A stretch of DNA of 64,000 nt from Bradyrhizobium sp. NFR13 (GCF_900114605.1 NZ_FOTP01000009.1:62001-126000); one strand, 5' to 3'; counted from the first letter of the stretch, positions 17,021-27,405 are shown. Made by a program: numbers and translations. The notes: generated by a model from the sequence alone, not told the origin.

Positions 17021-18193
17021 ATGTCCGATCAGTCATTTTTGTCCTGGCCGTTTTTCGAGAACCATCATCGTGAACTCGCCACGGGTCTGTCGCGCTGGGC
17101 AAAGGCCACGCTGCCGGGTCTGGTCGATCATCATGACGTCGATGGCTCCTGCAAGCGTCTGGTGAAGGCGCTCGGCGATGGCGGATGGTTGCGCGCGGCA
17201 GTGCCGGCGAGCCATGGCGGAATGTTTCCGACCTTCGACGTGCGCTCGCTATGTCTGATCCGCGAAACGCTGGCCTATGAGACCGGTCTCGCAGACTTTG
17301 CGTTTGCGATGCAGGGACTGGGCACCGGCCCGATCAGCCTGTTCGGTTCGGAAGCGTTGAAGTCGCGCTATCTGCCGCGTGTCGGCAGCGGTGAGGCGAT
17401 TGCTGCTTTCGCATTGTCGGAGCCTGATGCAGGGTCGGACGTTGCGGCGATGACGACGACCGCAGTACCCGATGGTCCGGATCATGTGCGCATCAATGGT
17501 CTCAAGACCTGGATCTCCAATGGCGGTATTGCCGACCAGTATGTGGTGTTCCTGCGCACCGGCGAATCCGGCGCGCGCGGCATCAGCGCCTTTGTGGTCG
17601 ATGCGGACACGCCGGGTTTCACGATTGCAGAGCGGATCGATGTGATCGCGCCGCATCCGCTGGCTACGCTGAAATTCGAGGATTGCCGCGTGCCTCTGGC
17701 GAACCGTATCGGCAAGGATGGTGAGGGCTTCAAGGTCGCGATGGCGACGCTCGACGTGTTTCGCTCGACCGTCGGTGCTGCCGCGCTCGGCCTCGCACGA
17801 CGCGCGCTCGATGAAGCGCTGCATCGCTCGGTCACGCGAAAAATGTTTGGCCATACGCTGGGCGATCTTCAGCTGACGCAGGCTGGCCTCGCCGAGATGG
17901 CGACCTCGATCGATGCATCTGCATTGCTGGTCTATCGCTCGGCCTGGACCAAGGATCAGGGCGCGGCGCGCATCACACGCGAAGCCGCCATGGCCAAGAT
18001 GTTCGCGACCGAAGCGGCACAGACCGTCATCGACCGCGCAGTGCAGATCTTCGGCGGTCTCGGCGTGCAGTCGGGCGTCAAGGTCGAGGAACTCTATCGC
18101 GAGATTCGCGCGCTGCGCATCTATGAAGGCGCAACCGAAGTTCAGAAGGTCATCATCGGTCGCGAGCTGATCAAGGCGGCGCAGACCAATTGA
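17021..18193 (+). CDS. Acyl-CoA dehydrogenase
   Basis: A 390-residue flavoprotein with all the usual signatures: [17 protein letters not shown], the second signature [11 protein letters not shown], and the catalytic Glu369 in [11 protein letters not shown]. It would introduce a double bond next to the CoA thioester of a pathway intermediate. It is transcribed divergently from the 16768 operon, from a promoter that carries the shared operator. A hairpin follows its stop. Confidence 0.93.
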   Translation: MSDQSFLSWPFFENHHRELATGLSRWAKATLPGLVDHHDVDGSCKRLVKALGDGGWLRAAVPASHGGMFPTFDVRSLCLIRETLAYETGLADFAFAMQGLGTGPISLFGSEALKSRYLPRVGSGEAIAAFALSEPDAGSDVAAMTTTAVPDGPDHVRINGLKTWISNGGIADQYVVFLRTGESGARGISAFVVDADTPGFTIAERIDVIAPHPLATLKFEDCRVPLANRIGKDGEGFKVAMATLDVFRSTVGAAALGLARRALDEALHRSVTRKMFGHTLGDLQLTQAGLAEMATSIDASALLVYRSAWTKDQGAARITREAAMAKMFATEAAQTVIDRAVQIFGGLGVQSGVKVEELYREIRALRIYEGATEVQKVIIGRELIKAAQTN

Positions 18194-18200
18194 GCGGAAA

Positions 18201-18224
18201 AGGCGAGCCGATTACGGCTCGCCT
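18201..18224. terminator. Bidirectional terminator between convergent genes
   Basis: Perfect 9-bp stem AGGCGAGCC/GGCTCGCCT with a six-base loop, between the stops of the acyl-CoA dehydrogenase (+) and the flavoprotein monooxygenase (-). On the minus strand a TTTT run follows the stem. Confidence 0.75.
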
Positions 18225-18230
18225 GATACC

Positions 18231-19733
18231 TCACGCGACTGTCGCCTCCGCTTTGTAGTTCGGAGCCGACGCAAGAAACCGCGCATAGGCGTCCGCATCC
18301 GGCGGCGTGAACTTCTCCACCAGCGCGCTGCGCCGTTTGCTGGTGGCGCCCATGTCGTCGAGCAGTTCGTCGAAATGCTTGAAGTGATAGGGCGCCACAC
18401 ACAGTCCGCCATAGACACCGGCGGCCGGACGCTCAACGCGCTTGAAATGCAGCATCTCGTCCATGTTCCGATGCATCTCGGCTGCCGTCGGCTGCTTCGC
18501 CAGCTTGCCGTCGGCATAGCGCACCAGCCAGTTGGCGGCCATTTCCGCCGTCAGCACCGAGCAGAAGCTGGAATTGAAACCGACAAATCCCATGTCCGGC
18601 AAATCCGGATTGGCGATGACGCGATACAGCCGATACTGACCGTCATCCTGGACGAGTTTGTCGCGATATTGCTGCGGCAGGAATGGCACGCCGAGTGTGA
18701 AGCCGATTGCCAGCACAGCAACGTCAGCTTCGACGCGCTGGCCGCCTGACATCACGATGGTCTTGCCGTCATAGTGATCGAAGGTGCCACGGACCGCCTT
18801 GATGCGTCCATCAGCGACCATCGGGAAGAAGTTCGGCGTGGCGATCGGCACCGAGCAGTTGATGCCGTCCTCGATGCGGCCTTCAGGTACCATGTTGCAT
18901 TTCTTCAGCTTCAGCTGGGTCTTCAGCATGGCCTCGAGCCCGCGCCAGTTGGCCCAGATGAAGGGTTTGGCGATGGCGTGATTGAGCCGCGAGAGCGCAG
19001 TCAGGCCCCAGCCCCGAAACATCTCCTCCTGCGCACGGATATAGAGGATGCGCTTGAAGTTGATCAGGCCGCCGATGAAATAGGGAATGCGCCAGACCGG
19101 CTCGCGATAGACGAAGGTAACGGCGCTGGCGCCGGCATTGACCGAATGCACGGCGATATCAGTGGCCGATTTCGAGCCGCCGAGCACGACGACCTTCTTG
19201 CCTTTGACGGCGGATGAATCCGTGTGCTCGGCCGAATGCAGGATGACACCGCCGGCGGCCTTGAACTTGTCTTCGCCGGGATGATGCAGCTCCTTGCGCT
19301 CGTTGAATTGTCCGGTGCAGACCGCGACGAAATCAAATGTTTCCTGCGCGGTGTTGCCAGCCGCATCGCGTATCTCAAGCGTCCAGCCGGGCAGGCCATC
19401 GTCGCGGCGTTTCATGTTCACGACGGTTGTGTTGAAGCGCATCAGCGGGATCAGATTATAGTCGCGTGCATAGTCTGTGAGATAGGCATGGACCTGTGGT
19501 CCCTTCGGCCATTCCGGATAGCTCGCCGGCATCGGCTTGCCGGTGAAGCGATAGAGTTCCTTGGGGCTTTGGGTCTGCACCTCCGGATAAGAGCGGGCGG
19601 GCTCCCATACGCCGCCGAGATCGCCACTGCGCTCCAGCACCGTGACCTTGTGCCCGCGTGCTGCGAAGGATTTCGCGGCGGCAAGGCCCGCAATGCCGGC
19701 GCCGATGACGCAAACATTCTTCTGTTTGACCAT
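18231..19733 (-). CDS. Flavin-containing monooxygenase (FMO / Baeyer-Villiger type)
   Basis: A 500-residue class B flavoprotein. It has the FAD motif VIGAGIAGLAAAKSF with LERSGDLGGVW, and a second NADPH-binding motif VVVLGGSKSATDIA. The stretch FKAAGGVILHSAEH precedes that second motif, where the FMO fingerprint is expected. It would insert one oxygen atom at N, S or a ketone. The ATG at 19733 has AGGAG seven bases upstream, and an in-frame ATG at 19784 is less likely. It lies downstream of the cupin gene on the same strand, 116 bases apart. Confidence 0.87.
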   Translation of the reverse strand: MVKQKNVCVIGAGIAGLAAAKSFAARGHKVTVLERSGDLGGVWEPARSYPEVQTQSPKELYRFTGKPMPASYPEWPKGPQVHAYLTDYARDYNLIPLMRFNTTVVNMKRRDDGLPGWTLEIRDAAGNTAQETFDFVAVCTGQFNERKELHHPGEDKFKAAGGVILHSAEHTDSSAVKGKKVVVLGGSKSATDIAVHSVNAGASAVTFVYREPVWRIPYFIGGLINFKRILYIRAQEEMFRGWGLTALSRLNHAIAKPFIWANWRGLEAMLKTQLKLKKCNMVPEGRIEDGINCSVPIATPNFFPMVADGRIKAVRGTFDHYDGKTIVMSGGQRVEADVAVLAIGFTLGVPFLPQQYRDKLVQDDGQYRLYRVIANPDLPDMGFVGFNSSFCSVLTAEMAANWLVRYADGKLAKQPTAAEMHRNMDEMLHFKRVERPAAGVYGGLCVAPYHFKHFDELLDDMGATSKRRSALVEKFTPPDADAYARFLASAPNYKAEATVA

Positions 19734-19849
19734 GGCTCGTCTCCTGTCTGAATGCAGTGCTGTATGGCGTGCGTGCGGGCTCATACGCGCAGACGGGTGT
19801 CTGCGCGGAACGTCCGCGATACGTGAAGATGAAGTTCGGTGGGCGAGGC

Positions 19850-20299
19850 CTAGTCGTTGGCTTCCGGCGGCAGGAAGTTTACTTCGTGCTCGGCAGAGAC
19901 GCGGACGATTGCTTCAATGTCGCTCATATTGTGCAATTGCTTGAACAGGGCTTCGAGCTTCTGTGTCGGTGAGACCCAGAACAGCGCGCGAGCCGGTTTG
20001 TCCGACTTGTTGAAATAGCCATGCGGAATGCCGCGGGGCAGACGGACGAGGTCGCCGGCATGGGCGCGGACCCACTGACCGTCCAGCTTGAGGTCGAGCA
20101 CGCCTTCCTGCACCAGGATGAACTCTTCCTGGGTCGGATGGATATGCACCGGCACGAACTGGCCGGGATCGCTGTTGGTCTCGAAGGCAAAGGTGGAGTC
20201 GGTCACGGCCTTCGGGAAATAGACCTGTCCAAGGATATTCCACGTGGTGCCGTTATATCCCGTGCCGTTCTGGGTGATGCCTTTTTCAAGTGCCGCCAT
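19850..20299 (-). CDS. Small cupin-domain protein, paralogue 1
   Basis: A 149-residue single-domain cupin. Metal ligands are in VHIHPTQEEF (His-x-His, Glu) and IPHGYFN (His). It shares long stretches with the cupin at 27406, including GDLVRLPRGIPHG, FNKSDKPA.ALFWVSP and VNFLPP, so the two are paralogues. The ATG at 20299 follows AGGA, and an upstream start at 20386 has no ribosome site. The reaction is not known. Cupins can be isomerases, dioxygenases or sensors. Confidence 0.8.
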   Translation of the reverse strand: MAALEKGITQNGTGYNGTTWNILGQVYFPKAVTDSTFAFETNSDPGQFVPVHIHPTQEEFILVQEGVLDLKLDGQWVRAHAGDLVRLPRGIPHGYFNKSDKPARALFWVSPTQKLEALFKQLHNMSDIEAIVRVSAEHEVNFLPPEAND

Positions 20300-20536
20300 G
20301 GTCCTGCTCCCTCGGGTTTCACGTCTGCAAGGATGCTGCGTGACCTCGGGGCCTGTCTCTAGCCGTTGAACGAATCCGCTATCCAAACGACGAAATAATT
20401 ACCGGCGCAGGCGAGGGCGCGCGGCCACGCTGCGCTGCACACTCATCTTTGGAAGACGCCGGCCTGCGCATTCGTTGTGCAGCACGGCAATATTTGCGGC
20501 GCGGCGCCGACTATGCGGCGTGATGCGACATGGATA

Positions 20537-20550
20537 GTCTAGGTTTCAAA
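20537..20550 (+). promoter_or_regulatory. Shared 14-bp operator, copy 4 (degenerate), before the AraC gene
   Basis: GTCTAGGTTTCAAA, 19 bases before ATG 20570. It matches the consensus less well than the others. It lies in the divergent gap between the cupin gene and the AraC gene and could serve either. Confidence 0.4.
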
Positions 20551-20569
20551 TAACGCAGGCGATCGGACC

Positions 20570-21598
20570 ATGGTGTTGGACGCAGCCGTATCGAGGAATG
20601 CCCATCTGGCCTGCGCCGCAAGGCTTGCGGCGTTCTCTCGTGTTTTCACCAGGGATATCGACGAGGCGGCCGATTCGATCGGGCGCATCTTCTGCCCGCA
20701 TGCGCTTGATCCCTTACAGCGCTCCTGGCCCGATTTTCATGCGCTCCATAACTGTGCCGCGTTCGATGGCTTCTCCGTGAACTACGTCTCCTATGGTGGT
20801 TCGGTCGCGATCGATCCCGGCTGTCTCGATCGCTTCTTCCTGCTGCAGATCCCGATGCATGGCGGCGCCCGGATCAATACCGGCGGCCGGACGATCGAGG
20901 TGTCGGCAGGGCGTTCCGCATCCTTGCTGTCGCCGACCATGCCGACAAAGATGGTCTGGCAGGATGACTGCGCCAAGCTGATCCTGCTGGTTGAACGACG
21001 GCTCGTCGAGGAGCGCGCGGCCGCGCTGGCGGAGAGATCCCGAGTGGTCATCGAGTTTGATCCGGAGGTCGACCTCAATACGCCGTTCGGTCTCGCGATC
21101 CGGTCCCAGATCGAATACTTGGTCGATCTCGCGGAACATCGCGGACCGGGGCAGCAGGTTTCGCCTGTCATGGCGGCGACCCTGCGTGACTCCGTGATCG
21201 GACTTCTCCTTACAGGCCAGCGTCACAGCCTCACCGATACGATCGACCGCAGTCTTACGCGCCTTGGTCCGCTGCCATCAGTGCTGAGAAAGGCACGGGA
21301 CTATCTAGAGGTTCATGCCACTGAACCGCTCGATCTCGATCGGCTCGCGCGCGCAGCTGGCATCGGGATACGTTCGCTGCAGCTCGGCTTCCAGAAGCAT
21401 TTCGGCATGTCGATTTCCGATGCGCTGCTCGATATCCGGCTGACGCATTTGAATGCACGATTGCTGCGGGCTGCGCCGGGCGAGCGGGTCATCGATATGG
21501 CCTTCGATCTCGGCTTTACCCATCCGAGCCGGATGGCCAGCTTCTACCGTGCCCGTTACGGCGAGAGCCCATCGGATACGCTCCGCCGCAGCCGCTAG
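20570..21598 (+). CDS. AraC-family transcriptional regulator
   Basis: A 342-residue regulator with an N-terminal sensor domain of the AraC_binding_2 type (GARINTGGRTIEVSAGRSA...) and a C-terminal double helix-turn-helix: LDRLARAAGIGIRSLQLGFQ and VIDMAFDLGFTHPSRMASFY. Such regulators often activate aromatic catabolism. It is embedded in the aromatic acid island, directly upstream of the SDR/hydratase genes, so a local activator role is likely. The ligand is unknown. Confidence 0.9.
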   Translation: MVLDAAVSRNAHLACAARLAAFSRVFTRDIDEAADSIGRIFCPHALDPLQRSWPDFHALHNCAAFDGFSVNYVSYGGSVAIDPGCLDRFFLLQIPMHGGARINTGGRTIEVSAGRSASLLSPTMPTKMVWQDDCAKLILLVERRLVEERAAALAERSRVVIEFDPEVDLNTPFGLAIRSQIEYLVDLAEHRGPGQQVSPVMAATLRDSVIGLLLTGQRHSLTDTIDRSLTRLGPLPSVLRKARDYLEVHATEPLDLDRLARAAGIGIRSLQLGFQKHFGMSISDALLDIRLTHLNARLLRAAPGERVIDMAFDLGFTHPSRMASFYRARYGESPSDTLRRSR

Positions 21599-21627
21599 CG
21601 GCATGGTCTGCCTGTTTCTTGCAAAAG

Positions 21628-21641
21628 CTTGAAGTATAAAA
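21628..21641 (+). promoter_or_regulatory. Shared 14-bp operator, copy 5 (SDR/hydratase unit)
   Basis: CTTGAAGTATAAAA followed by TAATAT, 43 bases before ATG 21685. A TAAAAT box overlaps its right half, as in copies 6 and 8, but the -35 is poor. Confidence 0.55.
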
Positions 21642-21684
21642 TAATATCCAGGCCGGCTCATGGAGAGCCTGCGGAAGGTGACGC

Positions 21685-22446
21685 ATGTCCGGACTGTCTC
21701 GCTCCTCCCACGCTTTGGTGACCGGCGGCGGCCGCGGCATCGGCCGCGCCATCGCAGCCTCGCTCGTGCAGACCGGCGCGATCGTCACCATCATGGGGCG
21801 TAATCTCACCGTGCTGAACGAGGTCGTTGGGGCGGGCGACGCGCATTATGCTGTTGCTGCCGATGTGTCCGATCAGACCGCGCTGAATGCCGCGATTGCG
21901 GATGCCGCGAAACGTCAGCCGATCGACATTCTGGTCGCCAACGCGGGTGCCGCGGAATCCGCGCCTTTCGTGAAATCAGATGCCGCGCTGTTCCAGCGCA
22001 TGATGGACGTCAATTTCATGGGCGTCGTCTATGCGACGCAGGCTGTGCTGCCCGAGATGGTCAAGCGCAAGAGTGGCCGCATCGTTGCGGTTGCTTCGAC
22101 GGCTGGCCTCAAGGGCTATGGTTATGTGAGTGCCTATAGCGCTGCGAAGCACGCCGTTATCGGTCTGGTACGTTCGGTGGCGCTGGAAGTCGCGAAAAGC
22201 GGTGTCACTGTGAATGCTGTGTGCCCAGGCTTTACCGAGACTGATCTGCTCGAAGGCAGCATCGACAACATCATGAGCAAGACTGGCCGTACGCGCGAAC
22301 AAGCTGTTGCCGAATTGGCGAAGCATAATCCGCAGGGCCGCCTGGTGACGCCCGGCGAAGTCGCCGACGCGGTGCTGTGGCTGTGCGGCACTGGCGCCAG
22401 TTCCATCACCGGCCAGAGCATCGCCGTCGCCGGCGGCGAAGTCTGA
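21685..22446 (+). CDS. Short-chain dehydrogenase/reductase
   Basis: A 253-residue SDR with the cofactor motif [15 protein letters not shown] at the fourth strand, catalytic Ser before GLKGYG, and Tyr/Lys in [10 protein letters not shown]. It resembles 3-hydroxyacyl-CoA and acetoacetyl-CoA reductase-type enzymes and could oxidise a ring hydroxyl or 3-hydroxyacyl intermediate. The hydratase gene follows after 44 bases and is probably cotranscribed. Confidence 0.92.
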   Translation: MSGLSRSSHALVTGGGRGIGRAIAASLVQTGAIVTIMGRNLTVLNEVVGAGDAHYAVAADVSDQTALNAAIADAAKRQPIDILVANAGAAESAPFVKSDAALFQRMMDVNFMGVVYATQAVLPEMVKRKSGRIVAVASTAGLKGYGYVSAYSAAKHAVIGLVRSVALEVAKSGVTVNAVCPGFTETDLLEGSIDNIMSKTGRTREQAVAELAKHNPQGRLVTPGEVADAVLWLCGTGASSITGQSIAVAGGEV

Positions 22447-22490
22447 TCGAACCGCAACAACAAGAACCGAACAAATTACCGGGAGCCAAT

Positions 22491-23342
22491 ATGTCAGTCA
22501 TGGTCAAGAACAAGGTCGCCAATCCCGTCACGCTGCCGCTGGCCGAGTTCAAGCCTGAGCACTTCCTGCTGGCCGTGTCAGATGGCATCGCGACGGTGAC
22601 GCTGAACAGGCCGGAGCGCAAAAATCCGCTGACCTTCCAGAGCTACCGTGAGCTGACGGATTTCTTCCGCGCCTGTGCGATGGATGATGAGGTCAAGGTT
22701 GTGGTCGTCACCGGCGCCGGTGGCAATTTCTCGTCGGGTGGCGACGTGTTCGAGATCATCGGTCCCCTGATCGAAATGAACACCAAGGATCTCACCGCCT
22801 TCACGCGCATGACCGGCGATCTGGTCAAGGCGATGCGCGCCTGCCCGCAGCCGATTATCGCCGCGGTAGAGGGCATCTGTGCTGGCGCCGGCGCGATCAT
22901 GGCGATGGCCTCCGACATGCGTCTGGCGGCGACGGGCACCAAGGTCGGTTTCCTGTTCAACAAGGTGGGGCTGGCCGGCTGCGACATGGGTGCCTGCGCG
23001 ATTCTGCCGCGCATCATTGGCCAGTCCCGCGCGTCGGAGCTGCTTTATACCGGCCGCTTCATGAGCGCCGAGGAGGGCGAGCGCTGGGGCTTCTTCAGCC
23101 GCATCGTCGCACCGGCGGAGGTGCTGAGCGAGGCGCAGACACTGGCCACGCAGATTTCCGAAGGGCCGACCTATGCCAACACCATGACCAAACGCATGCT
23201 GTCGATGGAATGGGCGATGTCGGTGGAAGAAGCGATCGAAGCTGAGGCGGTGGCGCAGGCGCTGTGCATGACCACCGAGGATTTTGCCCGGGCGTTCCAT
23301 GCCTTCGCGAACAAGCAGAAGCCGAAGTTTGAGGGGAATTGA
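22491..23342 (+). CDS. Enoyl-CoA hydratase/isomerase family protein
   Basis: A 283-residue crotonase-fold protein. The oxyanion hole is in [16 protein letters not shown] and [18 protein letters not shown]. In place of the two catalytic Glu of canonical hydratases there are [16 protein letters not shown] residues, so it may be a ring hydrolase or isomerase of the same fold. Ribosome site GGGAG precedes ATG 22491, and upstream in-frame starts lie inside the SDR gene. Confidence 0.88.
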   Translation: MSVMVKNKVANPVTLPLAEFKPEHFLLAVSDGIATVTLNRPERKNPLTFQSYRELTDFFRACAMDDEVKVVVVTGAGGNFSSGGDVFEIIGPLIEMNTKDLTAFTRMTGDLVKAMRACPQPIIAAVEGICAGAGAIMAMASDMRLAATGTKVGFLFNKVGLAGCDMGACAILPRIIGQSRASELLYTGRFMSAEEGERWGFFSRIVAPAEVLSEAQTLATQISEGPTYANTMTKRMLSMEWAMSVEEAIEAEAVAQALCMTTEDFARAFHAFANKQKPKFEGN

Positions 23343-23354
23343 GACACACGTACC

Positions 23355-23439
23355 GTCATGCCCGGGCTTGACCCGGGCATCCATCTTTGGCGGCAATGCG
23401 GGTGGTAAGATGGATGGCCGGGTCAGGCCCGGCCATGAC
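23355..23439. repeat. GTCATGCCCGGG-type inverted repeat, copy 5
   Basis: Runs from GTCATGCCCGGGCTTGACC to GGCCGGGTCAGGCCCGGCCATGAC, with an inner ATCCATCTT/AAGATGGAT pair. It is a long hairpin between the hydratase gene and the monooxygenase/reductase gene and may separate their transcripts. Confidence 0.8.
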
Positions 23440-23559
23440 AAAGTTTCAACAAGTCGCCTCGCGCGGGCGCGAGCAATTTCAAGATGCATCGCGCCGATTG
23501 ATAATTTGATGTGCATCAAAGCTGGCGAATTGCCGGTTTGTCAGGCTTGCCAGGAATTG

Positions 23560-23573
23560 TTTTAGGTTTAAAA
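23560..23573 (+). promoter_or_regulatory. Shared 14-bp operator, copy 6, over the -10 of the 23607 gene
   Basis: TTTTAGGTTTAAAA. Promoter TTGCCA (23547-23552), 16 bases, TAAAAT (23569-23574) with the operator covering spacer and -10. This also argues that translation starts at 23607 and not at 23511. Confidence 0.75.
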
Positions 23574-23606
23574 TATCTCCATCCAGGCACGACTGCGGAG
23601 GCTGTC

Positions 23607-25958
23607 ATGAAGATCGCGATTATCGGTGGCGGGCCGGCGGGCCTCTATTCTGCGATCCTGCTGAAGAAGCAGCGGCCGCAGGCAGAGATCACGGTCTATG
23701 AGCGCAACCGGCCCGACGACACCTTCGGCTTCGGTGTGGTGTTCTCCGACGCCACCCTCGATAATTTCGAGAAATACGATCTTCCCAGCTATCAGCGCAT
23801 CACCCAGGAATTCGCTTACTGGGACGATATCGCCGTGCACTTCCGCGGCACAGTCCACCGCGTCGGCGGCAACGGCTTCTGCGGCTGTTCGCGCCGCACG
23901 CTGCTGATGATCCTGCAGGACCGGGCCCGCGAACTCGGCGTCCATCTGCTGTTCGAGGTCGATATTACCGACGAAGCGCGTTTCGCCGATGCCGATCTGA
24001 TCGTACTGGCTGACGGCATCAACAGCCACTTCCGTAACAAGTATATCGAGCACTTCGCGCCCGAGGTGGATTTGCGCTCGAACAAGTTCACCTGGATGGG
24101 TTCGACCAAGCCGCTCGATGCCTTCACCTTCCTGTTCCAGGAAACCGAGTGGGGTCCGTTCATCGCCCACGCCTATCAGTATGAGGCTGGCCGTTCGACC
24201 TGGATCTTCGAAACCGATCCTGAAACTTTCAAGCGCGCCGGCCTGGAAGGCCTCGGCGAGCAGGAATCCGCCGATCGGATGCATGAGATCTTCAAGTGGT
24301 TCCTCGGCGACCACAAGCTGCTGATCAACCGTTCGATGTGGCGCAACTTCCCGATGATCCGCAACAAGCGCTGGGTCAAGGACAACATGGTGCTGCTCGG
24401 TGACGCCAAGGCGACGGCACATTTTTCCATCGGTTCGGGCACCAAGCTGGCGATGGAAGATGCCATCGCGCTGCATGATGCGATGGCGAAGGCGCCCACT
24501 GTCGAGGCCGGGTTGCACGATTACGAACACGGTCGCCGTGAGGAGGTCGAGAAGATCCAGCATTCAGCCGACGTCTCGCTGGTCTGGTTCGAGCATGTCG
24601 ACCGGTTCTGGGATTTCGACCCCGTGCAGTTCGCCTTCGGCGTCATGACCCGCGCAAAGGCGATCACTTACGATAATCTGACGCTGCGTGCGCCGGACTT
24701 CGTCAAGGAAGTCGACAAGTCGTTCGCGCAGAAAGTGTGCGCGCAGGGCTTCGACGTCGATGTCGATAAGCCGGAAGTGCCGATGTTCCAGCCGTTCAAG
24801 ATGCGGGATATGGTGCTTGCCAATCGCGCCGTAGTGTCGCCGATGTGTATGTATTCGGCGGAAGAGGGCGTGCCGAACGATTTCCATCTGGTGCATTACG
24901 GCTCGCGTGCCATTGGCGGCGCAGGTCTCGTCTTCACCGAAATGGTCTGCGTCGGCCGCGACGCGCGCATCACGCCCGGCTGCGCAGGTCTCTGGACCGA
25001 CGAGCAGGAAGCGCAGTGGAAGCGCATCGTCGATTTTGTGCACAGCACGTCGGCTGCGAAGATCTGTCTGCAGCTCGGCCATGCCGGCCGCAAGGGCGCG
25101 ACCAAGCTGATGTGGGACGGCATGGACCGTCCGCTCGCCGATGGCGCGTGGGACATCGTCTCGGCGTCGCCGCTGGCTTACTATCCGGATAGTCAGGTGC
25201 CCGCGGAAATCGATCGCACCGGTATGGACCGCGTCAAGGCGGAGTTCGTGGCCGCCACGATCCGCGGTGAGCGCTGTGGCTTCGACATGCTCGAGATGCA
25301 TACGGCGCACGGCTATCTACTGGCGAGCTTCCTGTCGCCGCTGACCAACAAGCGCACCGATGACTATGGCGGCTCCCTTGAGAACCGTCTGCGCTTCCCG
25401 CTCGAAGTATTCACGGCAATGCGTGAGGCGTGGCCGGCGCACAAGCCGATGTCGGTTCGTTTCTCGGCAACCGATTGGGCCGAGGGCGGCAACACTGGCG
25501 ACGATGCCGTGCAGATCGCCCGCGCCTTCGCCGAAGCTGGCGTGGACCTCGCAGACATCTCGACGGGGCAAACCGTCAAGGAGTCGCGTCCGATCTACGG
25601 CCGCATGTTCCAGACGCCGTTCTCGGATCAGGTCCGTAACGAGGCCCGCGTCGCAACCATGTGCGTCGGCAACATTACGTCCGCCGATCAGGTCAACACG
25701 ATCCTGGCTGCCGGCCGTGCGGATCTCGTCGCGCTCGGCCGTCCGCATCTGACCGACCCGTCCTTCACCATCAAGGCGGCGGCCTGGTATGGTGCAAAGG
25801 ATGCCTATTGCCCGCCACAATATATGCCCGGCAAGGATCAGATTTTCCGCAACAGCGTCAGGGATAAGCAGGATTTCGAAGACCTGAAAATTAAGGCTAA
25901 GCCGAAGACCCGCGCCGAGATGCGCGCGGAGGCGGCAAAGCCACTTGCAGCTGAATGA
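23607..25958 (+). CDS. Fused flavin monooxygenase / old yellow enzyme, 2-aminobenzoyl-CoA monooxygenase/reductase type
   Basis: A 783-residue two-domain flavoprotein. The N-terminal half (about 1-370) is a class A FAD monooxygenase with [20 protein letters not shown] and [19 protein letters not shown]. The C-terminal half (about 395-783) is a TIM-barrel NADH:flavin reductase of the old yellow enzyme family with [21 protein letters not shown] and [12 protein letters not shown]. The same fusion is known from 2-aminobenzoyl-CoA monooxygenase/reductase of Azoarcus evansii, and databases also name it bifunctional salicylyl-CoA 5-hydroxylase/oxidoreductase. It would hydroxylate and then reduce the aromatic CoA ester, destroying aromaticity without ring-cleaving dioxygenases. 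GGAGG precedes ATG 23607. The exact substrate is inferred. Confidence 0.87.
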   Translation: MKIAIIGGGPAGLYSAILLKKQRPQAEITVYERNRPDDTFGFGVVFSDATLDNFEKYDLPSYQRITQEFAYWDDIAVHFRGTVHRVGGNGFCGCSRRTLLMILQDRARELGVHLLFEVDITDEARFADADLIVLADGINSHFRNKYIEHFAPEVDLRSNKFTWMGSTKPLDAFTFLFQETEWGPFIAHAYQYEAGRSTWIFETDPETFKRAGLEGLGEQESADRMHEIFKWFLGDHKLLINRSMWRNFPMIRNKRWVKDNMVLLGDAKATAHFSIGSGTKLAMEDAIALHDAMAKAPTVEAGLHDYEHGRREEVEKIQHSADVSLVWFEHVDRFWDFDPVQFAFGVMTRAKAITYDNLTLRAPDFVKEVDKSFAQKVCAQGFDVDVDKPEVPMFQPFKMRDMVLANRAVVSPMCMYSAEEGVPNDFHLVHYGSRAIGGAGLVFTEMVCVGRDARITPGCAGLWTDEQEAQWKRIVDFVHSTSAAKICLQLGHAGRKGATKLMWDGMDRPLADGAWDIVSASPLAYYPDSQVPAEIDRTGMDRVKAEFVAATIRGERCGFDMLEMHTAHGYLLASFLSPLTNKRTDDYGGSLENRLRFPLEVFTAMREAWPAHKPMSVRFSATDWAEGGNTGDDAVQIARAFAEAGVDLADISTGQTVKESRPIYGRMFQTPFSDQVRNEARVATMCVGNITSADQVNTILAAGRADLVALGRPHLTDPSFTIKAAAWYGAKDAYCPPQYMPGKDQIFRNSVRDKQDFEDLKIKAKPKTRAEMRAEAAKPLAAE

Positions 25959-26016
25959 CTGGGCATGCGAGTTTAGCGGCTAAATTCTGGGCGTTGCGTC
26001 AAGTGGAGTTGGGCTG

Positions 26017-27267
26017 ATGAAAGCAATCATCGTGGGTGGCGGCGTTGGCGGTTTGACCACCGCCTTGATGCTGCGGGCGCGGGGCATCAATTGCGAGCTC
26101 TACGAGCAGGGTGACACTATCCGCGAACTCGGCGTTGGCATCAACACGCTGCCGCACGCGATCCGCGAGCTTACTGGTCTTGGCCTGCTTGATCGGCTCG
26201 ATGCGGTCGCGATCCGCACCGACGAGCTGCATTATCTCAATCGTCACGGCCAGGAAGTCTGGCGCGAGCAGCGCGGTTATGGCGCTGGTCATGACGTGCC
26301 GCAATTCTCGATCCACCGTGGGCGTCTGCAGACCGTGATCCATCGCGCGGTTGAGGAACGGCTCGGCGCGGAGGCGATCCACACCGGTCGTCGACTGGGT
26401 CACTTCACGCAGGACGAAGGCGGCGTCACTGCCTATTTCTTCGATCGCAACAACAATCACGTCGAGACCGCGCGTGGCGATATCCTGATCGGCGCCGACG
26501 GCATTCACTCCAAGGTCCGCAGCACGCTATTCCCGAACGAAGGACATCCGGTCTGGAACGGCCTGATGCTGTGGCGTGGCGCGCGCGACTGGCCGGCTTT
26601 CCTCACCGGCAATTCGATGATCGTTGCTGGCGGTCTCCACGCGAAGGTCGTGGTCTATCCAATTGCCGAAGGTGAGACTGCGGGCAACCGGCTGACCAAC
26701 TGGGCCGTGCTGGTGAAGACCGGCGAGGGTGGCACGCTGCCTCCGCGCCGCGAGGACTGGTCACGTCCTGGCAAGCGCGACGAATTGATGCCGCATGTGG
26801 CGCGTTTCAATGTGCCTCATATCGACGTGCCGGCGCTGATCACGGCGACGCCGGAATTCTGGGAATATCCCTGCTGCGACCGCGACCCGCTGCCGTACTG
26901 GTCGGGCGGCCGCGTCACGCTGCTCGGTGACGCAGCGCATCCGATGTATCCGGTTGGCTCGAATGGTGCCTCGCAGGCAATCCTTGATGCGCGTGCGCTG
27001 GCCGACTCGCTGGCTCATGCCGAGCATCCGCGCCAGGCGTTGATGGCCTATGAGCGCAAGCGCCTGCCGATGACTGCAGAGATCGTGCGCTCCAACCGCC
27101 GTGGCGGCCCGGAGGGCGTCATCGATGCCGTGGAGCAGATCGCGCCGGACGGGTTCGACAATGTCGAGAACGTGCTGAGCTACGCGCAGCGCGAAGCCAT
27201 CGTGAAGGGTTATGCGCACAAGGCCGGCTTTGCTGCGCAGCCGGGGCTTGCGGTGGTGAACGGGTAA
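26017..27267 (+). CDS. FAD-dependent aromatic monooxygenase, UbiH/salicylate hydroxylase-like
   Basis: A 416-residue class A flavoprotein with IVGGGVGGLTTALML at the N terminus, GADGIHSKVRS in the middle and LLGDAAHPMYPVGSNGAS near 300, as in salicylate or 3-hydroxybenzoate hydroxylases. It follows the 23607 gene on the same strand by 58 bases and may be cotranscribed. It could hydroxylate a free aromatic acid to feed the CoA pathway. The substrate cannot be read from sequence. Confidence 0.88.
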   Translation: MKAIIVGGGVGGLTTALMLRARGINCELYEQGDTIRELGVGINTLPHAIRELTGLGLLDRLDAVAIRTDELHYLNRHGQEVWREQRGYGAGHDVPQFSIHRGRLQTVIHRAVEERLGAEAIHTGRRLGHFTQDEGGVTAYFFDRNNNHVETARGDILIGADGIHSKVRSTLFPNEGHPVWNGLMLWRGARDWPAFLTGNSMIVAGGLHAKVVVYPIAEGETAGNRLTNWAVLVKTGEGGTLPPRREDWSRPGKRDELMPHVARFNVPHIDVPALITATPEFWEYPCCDRDPLPYWSGGRVTLLGDAAHPMYPVGSNGASQAILDARALADSLAHAEHPRQALMAYERKRLPMTAEIVRSNRRGGPEGVIDAVEQIAPDGFDNVENVLSYAQREAIVKGYAHKAGFAAQPGLAVVNG

Positions 27268-27300
27268 GTTCGTTCGCCACAAATCAGATCGCTAATGTTT

Positions 27301-27380
27301 GTCATGCCCCGGGCTTGTCCCGGGCATCCACGTTTTCAGAGGTCCAAGACGTAGATGGCCGGGACAAGCCCGGCCATCAC
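27301..27380. repeat. GTCATGCCCCGGG-type inverted repeat, copy 6
   Basis: GTCATGCCCCGGGCTTGTCC pairs with GGGACAAGCCCGGCCAT in inverse orientation, with an inner ATCCACG/GTAGAT pair. It sits between the convergent monooxygenase and cupin genes and could act as a bidirectional terminator. Confidence 0.75.
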
Positions 27381-27405
27381 GTCGACTGTCATAAGTGTTC
27401 GAGCC

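Noticed and set aside
23607-25958. Calling the fused protein strictly salicylyl-CoA 5-hydroxylase
   Set aside because: Database naming covers the whole fusion family. The ligase and RidA neighbours fit an amino-substituted substrate at least as well, so I left the substrate open.
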